A stretch of 5,338 nt of DNA from contig JBGVRS010000020.1 of assembly GCA_045128635.1 (NCBI GenBank), forward strand, positions 1 through 5,338, read 5' to 3'. Below the pieces are notes generated by a model. It was not told where the DNA came from. It was given only the letters and a program-made list of their open reading frames with translations, and did not search any database. Below are positions 1-5,338 of the stretch, one piece after another (within the stretch, counting starts at the first letter, position 1; every line of letters starts with the position of its first letter). The DNA is from HGM12587 sp045128635. Its GTDB lineage: Bacteria; Bacillota; Clostridia; Lachnospirales; Lachnospiraceae. The position numbers were made by a program, and so were the translations under genes.

Positions 1-663
1 ATAGTAATCGGTTCCGGCAATGCGTCTGAAATCATCGTTTTCAAGCGCCGCCTTTGTAATCAGCGCCATATCATAGGCACAGGTGTAATGATTTTCATCA
101 TGCAGACCGCTTGGATTGGAAAAATGTGTATTTACACATCCGAGTTCTTCTGCTTTTTCGTTCATTAATACGGCAAATGCTTCGTTGGAACCTGCGATAT
201 GTTCTGCCAGGGCATTGGCACATTCATTGGCAGAGGATAACATCAGTGCATAAAGAGATTCTTCTACAGTCAGGATTTCTCCTTCGGTTCTTGCGATAGA
301 ACTGCTTCCATATTCAATAGAATGTGTTGCGTAGTAGGAATATTCTACTTCTTCATTTAATTCGCAGTTTTCCAGTGCCAAAAGCGCGGTCATGATCTTG
401 GTGATACTTGCAGGATAGTTTTTTGCTTCGATATCCTTTGCATAAAGAATCAGCCCTGTATCTGCTTCCATAACAATGGCAGATTCTGCATAGATGGAAG
501 GACCGGTTGGCCAGCTGTCCCATTCATTTGATTCGATGGTTTTGTTGTATGCTGCCTGGTTTTCAGCATCCTCGGTAGCATATACATTTACCGGTGCCAG
601 TACGAAAAAAGCGGCTAAAGCACCGAAAAATAATCTATAAAATAAACTTTTTTTAAATCCCAT
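1..663 (-). CDS. D-alanyl-D-alanine carboxypeptidase (penicillin-binding protein, peptidase S11), N-terminal part
   Basis: This is a serine DD-carboxypeptidase that would trim the terminal D-Ala from peptidoglycan stem peptides outside the cell membrane. The 221 codons present run off the left edge, so the C-terminal part is missing. Residues 1-29 form a signal peptide: a basic start (MGFKK), a hydrophobic core, and a likely cut after VYA at residue 29. The S11 signature is clear. The catalytic tetrad SITK has nucleophile Ser86 and Lys89, followed by MTALLALE. The second motif SAN is at residues 144-146, and NPSGLHDENHYT at 183-194 is typical of the family. The third motif (KTG) must lie beyond the edge. 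The ATG start is supported by an upstream AAAGGAC Shine-Dalgarno and a promoter 40 bp away. DacA, DacB and DacF types (B. subtilis naming) cannot be separated without the C-terminus, so no symbol is given. It is divergent from ileS and no functional link is apparent. Confidence 0.93.
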   Translation of the reverse strand, partial: MGFKKSLFYRLFFGALAAFFVLAPVNVYATEDAENQAAYNKTIESNEWDSWPTGPSIYAESAIVMEADTGLILYAKDIEAKNYPASITKIMTALLALENCELNEEVEYSYYATHSIEYGSSSIARTEGEILTVEESLYALMLSSANECANALAEHIAGSNEAFAVLMNEKAEELGCVNTHFSNPSGLHDENHYTCAYDMALITKAALENDDFRRIAGTDYY

Positions 664-702
664 ATATTGTCCTTTCGGTTAAAAAATCACATTAATGGGT
701 AC

Positions 703-731
703 ATTATATGCGATTTATAAGTGTATTTCAA
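703..731 (-). promoter_or_regulatory. Sigma-A promoter of the carboxypeptidase gene
   Basis: On the minus strand, TTGAAA (726-731) and a perfect TATAAT (703-708) are separated by exactly 17 bp. Transcription should start near position 696, giving a leader of about 33 nt that contains the AAAGGAC ribosome binding site just before the ATG at 663. The near-consensus boxes and ideal spacing point to vegetative sigma-A-type expression. This argues against a sporulation-specific sigma-F promoter of the kind expected for a dacF gene. The assignment is by sequence match only. Confidence 0.85.
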
Positions 732-774
732 GGGGAGTTATAAGGAAATGAAATCAAGAAATTGCCGAAAAACC

Positions 775-804
775 TTGACAAATCGCGGTTTTTCACTATA
801 TACT
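775..804 (+). promoter_or_regulatory. Sigma-A promoter of the ileS T-box leader
   Basis: A perfect -35 box TTGACA (775-780) is followed after 18 bp by TATACT (799-804), a 5 of 6 match to the -10 consensus. The predicted start site is near 811, immediately at the 5' base of the T-box Stem I, which fits well. The -35 box lies 43 bp from the -35 box of the divergent carboxypeptidase promoter, so the two promoters stand back to back without overlapping. Confidence 0.83.
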
Positions 805-996
805 AGTTCGCGATAACGGCTATGACGAAGACAGTAGCAGTGCAGATGAAACCCAAAGCGAGCCGGGGATGGTGAAAGCCCGGAGGGAGTAAGGCATTGT
901 GAATATCACTTCTGAGCTTCAGGCTGAACGAAAGGTCTATTAGGCACTGACGGATTTCCCCCGTTAAAAGGAACGCATATAATGGTATGTTGTAAC

Positions 997-1028
997 AGGT
1001 GGTATACGATAGCACTATGCTTTCGCCT
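997..1028 (+). promoter_or_regulatory. T-box antiterminator
   Basis: AGG (997-999) pairs with CCU (1026-1028) to give helix A1. A 7-nt bulge UGGUAUA (1000-1006) follows. CGAUAGC (1007-1013) then pairs with GCUUUCG (1019-1025) with a single U-U mismatch, closing a 5-nt loop (1014-1018). This matches the T-box antiterminator plan of A1 helix, 7-nt bulge and A2 helix. The bulge differs from the usual UGGNACC at its last two positions. The 3' strand 1019-1028 is exactly the 5' strand of the terminator, so the two structures exclude each other. Binding of the tRNA acceptor end to UGGU should stabilise this form. Confidence 0.85.
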
Positions 1029-1050
1029 TTTACAGGTGAAGGCTTTTTTT
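1019..1050 (+). terminator. Intrinsic terminator of the T-box leader
   Basis: GCUUUCGCCU (1019-1028) pairs with AGGUGAAGGC (1034-1043) over 10 base pairs, two of them G-U, around a 5-nt loop (UUUAC). A run of seven U follows (1044-1050). This is the default OFF state when tRNA-Ile is charged. It sits 60 bp upstream of the ileS start codon and is the attenuation point, not the end of a preceding gene. Confidence 0.92.
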
Positions 1051-1110
1051 ATTATAAATAAAAAAGAAAAACAGCATACATGAAAAAACTTATAGAAAGG
1101 GAGAATTACG

Positions 1111-4100
1111 ATGTACGAAAAAGTATCGACTAATCTGAATTTCGTTGAACGTGAAAAAAAGGTTGAACAGTTCTGGAAAGATAATGATATTTTCAGAAAG
1201 AGTATGGAAAACCGCAAGGAAGGACCAACATATACATTTTATGATGGACCGCCTACAGCAAACGGTAAACCACATATCGGACACGTATTAACACGTGTTA
1301 TCAAAGATATGATTCCTCGTTACAGAACAATGAAGGGCTACATGGTTCCTAGAAAAGCCGGATGGGATACTCACGGACTTCCAGTAGAACTTGAAGTAGA
1401 AAAACTTCTTGGTCTTGACGGAAAAGAACAGATTGAAGAATACGGATTGGATCCATTCATCGACAAATGTAAGGAAAGCGTTTGGAAATATAAAGGTATG
1501 TGGGAAGATTTCTCAGGTACTGTAGGTTTCTGGGCAGATATGGACGATCCATACGTAACATACCATGATGACTTTATTGAATCTGAATGGTGGGCACTGA
1601 AAACTATCTGGGACAAAGGTCTTTTATACAAAGGATTTAAAATCGTTCCTTACTGCCCTCGTTGCGGTACACCTTTATCTTCTCACGAAGTAGCACAGGG
1701 TTACAAAGATGTAAAAGAACGTTCTGCAGTTGTTCGTTTCAAAGTGAAAGATGAAGATGCTTATATTTTAGCATGGACAACAACACCTTGGACATTACCA
1801 TCCAACGTGGCACTTTGTGTGAATCCGGTAGAATCTTATGTAAAAGTAAAAGCAGCTGACGGTAATGTATATTACATGGCAGAAGCACTTCTTGACACTG
1901 TTCTTGGAAAACTTGGTACAGAAGAAACACCAGCATACGAAATTCTTGAAAAATATGTTGGTAAAGATCTGGAATACAAAGAATACGAACCTTTATACGA
2001 AGCAGCAGCAAACATTGCAGCGAAACAGAACAAAAAAGGTCATTTCGTAACATGTGACGGATATGTTACATTAAGCGATGGTACAGGTGTTGTACACATT
2101 GCACCTGCATTTGGTGAAGATGATGCCAATGTAGGACGTAAATACGACCTTCCATTTGTACAGCTCGTAGACAGCAAGGGTGAAATGACTGAAGAAGCAC
2201 CTGCAGCAGGTAAATTTGTGAAAGATGCTGACCCAATCATTTTAAAGGACCTTGATGAAAGAGGACTTCTTTACGATGCACCAAAATTTGAGCACAGCTA
2301 TCCACACTGCTGGAGATGTGATACTCCACTTATTTACTATGCTCGTGAATCATGGTTCATCAAAATGACAGCGGTAAAAGAAGACTTGATCCGCAACAAC
2401 AACACAATCAACTGGATTCCTGAAACAATCGGTAAAGGCCGTTTTGGTGACTGGTTAGAAAACATTCAGGACTGGGGTATCAGCCGTAACCGTTACTGGG
2501 GAACTCCACTGAATATCTGGCAGTGTGAATGCGGACATATGCATGCAATCGGAAGCAAAGCAGAATTAGCAGAGCTTAGCGGTAATCCGGATGCAGCAAA
2601 TGTAGAACTTCACAGACCATACATCGATGCAGTGACATTCCCATGTCCAAAATGTGGAAAAGAAATGCACCGTGTACCGGAAGTTATTGACTGCTGGTTT
2701 GACTCAGGAGCGATGCCATTTGCACAGCATCACTATCCATTTGAAAATAAAGAATTATTTGAAGCGCAGTTCCCTGCACAGTTCATCTCTGAAGCAGTTG
2801 ACCAGACACGTGGTTGGTTCTACTCTCTGTTAGCAGAATCTACATTACTGTTCAACAAAGCTCCTTATGAAAACGTAATCGTTCTTGGACACGTTCAGGA
2901 CGAAAACGGTCAGAAGATGAGTAAATCTAAAGGAAATGCAGTTGATCCATTCGATGCACTGGAAACATACGGTGCAGATGCGATCCGTTGGTACTTCTAC
3001 ATCAACTCTGCTCCATGGTTACCAAACAGATTCCATGGTAAGGCGGTAACAGAAGGACAGCGTAAATTTATGAGTACACTTTGGAATACTTATGCATTCT
3101 TCGTACTCTATGCAAACATTGATAATTTCGATGCAAGCAAGTATACATTAGATAAAGAATCTTTATCTGTTATGGATAAATGGCTTTTATCTAAATTAAA
3201 TACAGTGGTAAAAGCAGTAGATAGTCATTTGGAAAACTACCGCATCCCTGAAGCAGCAAGAGCATTACAGGAATTCGTTGATGAAATGAGTAACTGGTAT
3301 GTTCGTCGCAGCCGTGACCGTTTCTGGGCAAAAGGAATGGAACAGGATAAGATCAATGCGTACATGACTCTTTACACAGCACTTGTAACAATTTCCAAGA
3401 CAGCAGCACCAATGATTCCATTCATGACAGAAGATATCTATCAGAACCTTGTTCGCAGCGTAGATAAAACTGCTCCTGAAAGTATTCATTTATGTGACTT
3501 CCCTGTTGCTGATGAAACACTCATTGATAAAGAATTAGAAGCTGCAATGGAAGAAGTTCTTGATATCGTAGTTATGGGACGTGCGGCAAGAAATGCAGCA
3601 AACATCAAGAACCGTCAGCCAATTGGCACAATGTTTGTAAAGGCTGAAAAAGCACTTGATGATATGTATCAGGAAATCATCGCTGACGAATTAAATGTGA
3701 AGAAAGTAACATTTACAGATGACGTAAGAGATTTCACATCTTATACATTTAAACCACAGCTTAAGACTGTTGGACCAAAATACGGAAAATTCCTTGGCGG
3801 AATTAAGCAATATCTTGCAGAAGTAGATGGCAATGAAGCCATGGATACACTGAACGCAAGCGGTTGCATTACATTTGACGTCAATGGTACATCTGTGGTA
3901 TTATCCAAAGACGACCTGTTAATTGACATGGCACAGAAAGAAGGCTATGTATCTCAGGCTGATAACAACATGACTGTTGTATTAGATACAAATCTGACAG
4001 AAGAACTCATTGAAGAAGGTTTCGTACGTGAAGTGATCAGTAAGATTCAGACAATGAGAAAAGAAGCAGATTTTGAAGTGACCGATAAGATTGTCATCTA

Positions 4101-4260
4101 TGTGAGTGGAAACGATAAAGTTTCCGGTATCGTTAAGGCAAATGCCAATAGTATTATGAACGATGTTATGGCCCTTGATATTAAAGTAGGAGAGCTTGCT
4201 GGTTACAGCAAAGAATGGAATATCAACGGTGAAACTGTAAGCATCGGTGTAGAAAAGTAG
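1111..4260 (+). CDS. ileS: Isoleucyl-tRNA synthetase, type 2 (eukaryote-like)
   Basis: Cytoplasmic class Ia synthetase that attaches isoleucine to tRNA-Ile and edits misactivated valine. The gene is complete at 1049 residues, longer than type 1 bacterial IleRS (about 920-940). The Rossmann core carries PHIGH at 54-58, GWDTHGLPVE shortly after, WGISRNRYWG at 455-464 (RNR rather than the ValRS pattern), and KMSKS at 602-606. The CP1 editing domain has TTTPWTLPSN at 223-232 and HIAPAFGEDD at 329-338. Cysteine pairs at 182/185, 400/403, 472/474 and 512/515 probably bind zinc. The anticodon-binding domain includes SNWYVRRSRDRFW at 727-739. The tail from about 840 matches the type 2 C-terminal domain (DUF5915-like). 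GWDTHGLPVE and this tail mark it as type 2, a class known for low mupirocin sensitivity. The ATG is preceded 7 nt upstream by AAAGGGAG. Expression is controlled by the T-box leader; glgP follows after 9 nt. All catalytic motifs look intact. Confidence 0.98.
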   Translation: MYEKVSTNLNFVEREKKVEQFWKDNDIFRKSMENRKEGPTYTFYDGPPTANGKPHIGHVLTRVIKDMIPRYRTMKGYMVPRKAGWDTHGLPVELEVEKLLGLDGKEQIEEYGLDPFIDKCKESVWKYKGMWEDFSGTVGFWADMDDPYVTYHDDFIESEWWALKTIWDKGLLYKGFKIVPYCPRCGTPLSSHEVAQGYKDVKERSAVVRFKVKDEDAYILAWTTTPWTLPSNVALCVNPVESYVKVKAADGNVYYMAEALLDTVLGKLGTEETPAYEILEKYVGKDLEYKEYEPLYEAAANIAAKQNKKGHFVTCDGYVTLSDGTGVVHIAPAFGEDDANVGRKYDLPFVQLVDSKGEMTEEAPAAGKFVKDADPIILKDLDERGLLYDAPKFEHSYPHCWRCDTPLIYYARESWFIKMTAVKEDLIRNNNTINWIPETIGKGRFGDWLENIQDWGISRNRYWGTPLNIWQCECGHMHAIGSKAELAELSGNPDAANVELHRPYIDAVTFPCPKCGKEMHRVPEVIDCWFDSGAMPFAQHHYPFENKELFEAQFPAQFISEAVDQTRGWFYSLLAESTLLFNKAPYENVIVLGHVQDENGQKMSKSKGNAVDPFDALETYGADAIRWYFYINSAPWLPNRFHGKAVTEGQRKFMSTLWNTYAFFVLYANIDNFDASKYTLDKESLSVMDKWLLSKLNTVVKAVDSHLENYRIPEAARALQEFVDEMSNWYVRRSRDRFWAKGMEQDKINAYMTLYTALVTISKTAAPMIPFMTEDIYQNLVRSVDKTAPESIHLCDFPVADETLIDKELEAAMEEVLDIVVMGRAARNAANIKNRQPIGTMFVKAEKALDDMYQEIIADELNVKKVTFTDDVRDFTSYTFKPQLKTVGPKYGKFLGGIKQYLAEVDGNEAMDTLNASGCITFDVNGTSVVLSKDDLLIDMAQKEGYVSQADNNMTVVLDTNLTEELIEEGFVREVISKIQTMRKEADFEVTDKIVIYVSGNDKVSGIVKANANSIMNDVMALDIKVGELAGYSKEWNINGETVSIGVEK

Positions 4261-4264
4261 GAGG
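4259..4264 (+). promoter_or_regulatory. Shine-Dalgarno of glgP overlapping the ileS stop
   Basis: A perfect AGGAGG begins inside the TAG stop codon of ileS (4258-4260) and lies 5 nt before the ATG at 4270. It fixes the glgP start. It also suggests that ribosomes finishing ileS could re-initiate on glgP, supporting one shared transcript. Confidence 0.85.
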
Positions 4265-4269
4265 ATATT

Positions 4270-5338
4270 ATGAGCAAAAGAACTTTTGACAAGGAAATGT
4301 TCAAAAGAAGTGTCCTTTATAATGTAAAGACACTTTTCAGAAAAGACATTTCTGAAGCAACAAAGCAGCAGATTTTCCAGGCAGTATCTTATGCAGTAAA
4401 AGATTCCATTATGGATGCTTGGATTGCTACTCAGAAAGCATACGACGAACAGGATCCAAAGACAGTTTACTACATGTCAATGGAATTCTTAATGGGTCGT
4501 GCTTTAGGTAACAACTTAATCAACTTAACTTACTATGATGAAGTAAAAGAAGTATTAGAAGAACTTGGTTGTGACATCAACGTAATCGAAGATGAAGAAC
4601 CAGATGCAGCTTTAGGTAACGGTGGTCTTGGACGTCTTGCAGCATGTTTCCTTGATTCCCTTGCTACATTAGGATACTCTGCATATGGTTGTGGTATCCG
4701 TTACCGTTACGGTATGTTCAAACAGAAAATCGTTGACGGATATCAGGTAGAAGTACCAGACCAGTGGTTAAAGAACGGTAATCCATTCGAACTTCGTCGT
4801 CCTGAATACGCAAAAGAAGTTAAATTCGGTGGATACATTGAAACTTCTTATGTAAATGGAAACTATCACTTTGAACACAAAAACTACCAGTCTGTACTTG
4901 CAGTACCAGTAGATATGCCAATCGTTGGTTACGGAAACAACATCGTAAACACACTTCGTGTTTGGGATGCTGAAGCAATCACAAACTTCCAGTTAGACGC
5001 ATTCAACAAAGGTGAATACCAGAGAGCGGTTGAACAGGAAAACCTTGCTAGAAATATCGTTGAAGTATTATATCCAAACGATAACCACATGGCTGGCAAA
5101 GAACTTCGTTTAAAACAGCAGTATTTCTTCATTTCAGCATCTGTACAGGAAGCTGTTGAAAAATACTTAAAGAAACATGACGATTTAAGAAAATTCCATG
5201 AAAAAGTTACATTCCAGTTAAATGATACACATCCAACTGTAGCAGTAGCTGAACTTATGAGAATTTTAATGGACGAAAATGGTCTTTCATGGGATGAAGC
5301 ATGGGATGTTACAACAAAAACTTGTGCTTATACAAACC
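4270..5338 (+). CDS. glgP: Glycogen/maltodextrin phosphorylase, N-terminal part
   Basis: This enzyme releases glucose-1-phosphate from the non-reducing ends of alpha-1,4-glucans using phosphate and a pyridoxal phosphate cofactor (GT35 family). The 356 codons present run off the right edge; family members are usually about 750-850 residues, so somewhat under half is seen. Family hallmarks appear in the expected order: YYMSMEFLMGRAL from about residue 67, ALGNGGLGRLAACFLDS at 114-130 (the glycine-rich phosphate/PLP-side loop), GIRYRYGMF, NIVNTLRVW, VLYPNDN, GKELRLKQQYFF, and QLNDTHP ending at residue 322 (substrate-site His321). The PLP lysine lies beyond the edge. The N-terminus is short and lacks an obvious match to the animal phosphorylation-site segment around Ser14, as usual for bacterial enzymes. 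Start choice rests on the perfect AGGAGG. It follows ileS by 9 nt with no terminator between, so co-transcription is likely. Whether glycogen or maltodextrin is preferred cannot be told from this part. Confidence 0.96.
   Translation, partial: MSKRTFDKEMFKRSVLYNVKTLFRKDISEATKQQIFQAVSYAVKDSIMDAWIATQKAYDEQDPKTVYYMSMEFLMGRALGNNLINLTYYDEVKEVLEELGCDINVIEDEEPDAALGNGGLGRLAACFLDSLATLGYSAYGCGIRYRYGMFKQKIVDGYQVEVPDQWLKNGNPFELRRPEYAKEVKFGGYIETSYVNGNYHFEHKNYQSVLAVPVDMPIVGYGNNIVNTLRVWDAEAITNFQLDAFNKGEYQRAVEQENLARNIVEVLYPNDNHMAGKELRLKQQYFFISASVQEAVEKYLKKHDDLRKFHEKVTFQLNDTHPTVAVAELMRILMDENGLSWDEAWDVTTKTCAYTN

Larger units (their letters stand above)
811..1050 (+). promoter_or_regulatory. T-box riboswitch (tRNA-Ile responsive) upstream of ileS
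   Basis: This leader RNA senses the charging state of tRNA-Ile and controls transcription of ileS. Stem I is well formed. GAAG (827-830) pairs with CUUC (909-912) and GCAGUGC (837-843) pairs with GCAUUGU (894-900). Between these helices lies the specifier loop, with the conserved AGUA (833-836) facing GAA (901-903), the loop-E motif. The specifier codon is AUC (905-907), isoleucine, followed by the usual purine A908. K-turn-like UGA elements lie just below (823-825 and 913-915). The AG-rich bulge (857-862) and the distal loop GAUGGUGAAAG, closed by CCGGG/CCCGG (863-867/879-883), match the elbow-binding part of T-boxes. A smaller hairpin pairs 949-953 with 961-965. The T-box proper starts at AGGUGGU (997-1003); its UGGU can pair with the ACCA 3' end of uncharged tRNA-Ile. 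The leader ends in an intrinsic terminator. The ileS gene downstream agrees with the codon. Pairings were made by eye. Confidence 0.96.

Noticed and set aside
111..299. Plus-strand open frame of 62 codons inside the carboxypeptidase gene
   Set aside because: It is antisense to the recognisable S11 protein containing the SAN motif, and has no supporting features of its own.
1080..1133. Short ATG frame (17 codons) overlapping the ileS start, a possible leader peptide
   Set aside because: It has no Shine-Dalgarno sequence and is out of frame with ileS. The T-box already explains the regulation, and the peptide has no run of isoleucine codons.
803..1217. Two minus-strand open frames (803-1015 and 906-1217) across the leader
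   Set aside because: They overlap the T-box RNA and the start of ileS, whose structure and codons explain the conservation. Their products resemble no known protein and no ribosome binding site decides their starts.
1371..3929. Several minus- and plus-strand frames of 61-104 codons within ileS
   Set aside because: All lie inside the intact 1049-residue IleRS reading frame and give low-complexity shadow translations.
4175..4203. TTGATA near the ileS end as a possible internal promoter for glgP
   Set aside because: No acceptable -10 box follows at 16-18 bp; position 4198-4203 reads GCTGGT.
4929..5132. Minus-strand 67-codon frame inside glgP
   Set aside because: It is antisense to strongly conserved phosphorylase sequence and has no independent evidence.

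Overview
The window looks like a chromosomal piece of a low-GC Gram-positive bacterium, most likely a Clostridia member and perhaps Lachnospiraceae. The reasons are a T-box riboswitch in front of an aminoacyl-tRNA synthetase gene, strong AGGAGG-type ribosome binding sites, clean sigma-A promoters, AT-rich codon use, and a long type 2 isoleucyl-tRNA synthetase of the kind common in Clostridia. The taxonomic guess is inference; no rRNA or other marker is present.

Layout. Positions 1-663 (minus strand) hold the N-terminal 221 residues of a secreted penicillin-binding-protein-type D-alanyl-D-alanine carboxypeptidase (peptidase family S11), cut by the left edge. Positions 664-1110 form a divergent regulatory region. 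It has a consensus promoter reading left into the carboxypeptidase gene. A second promoter reads right into a T-box leader of about 240 nt, with an isoleucine AUC specifier codon and overlapping antiterminator and terminator structures. Positions 1111-4260 encode a complete 1049-residue IleRS of the eukaryote-like type 2. Positions 4270-5338 encode the first 356 residues of a glycogen/maltodextrin phosphorylase (GlgP), cut by the right edge. It begins 9 nt after the ileS stop codon, and its Shine-Dalgarno sequence overlaps that stop.

How it works together. Uncharged tRNA-Ile should pair with the AUC specifier and the UGGU of the antiterminator bulge, allowing transcription into ileS. No terminator or convincing promoter lies between ileS and glgP, so the sequence predicts that at least some glgP transcription is also under tRNA-Ile control. 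This is an unusual link between amino-acid starvation and storage-glucan breakdown. The carboxypeptidase is transcribed separately and is probably unrelated.

No mobile element, CRISPR array, tRNA, rRNA or clearly new system is visible. The most interesting points are the T-box/ileS/glgP arrangement, the non-canonical antiterminator bulge, and the predicted mupirocin-tolerant type of IleRS.
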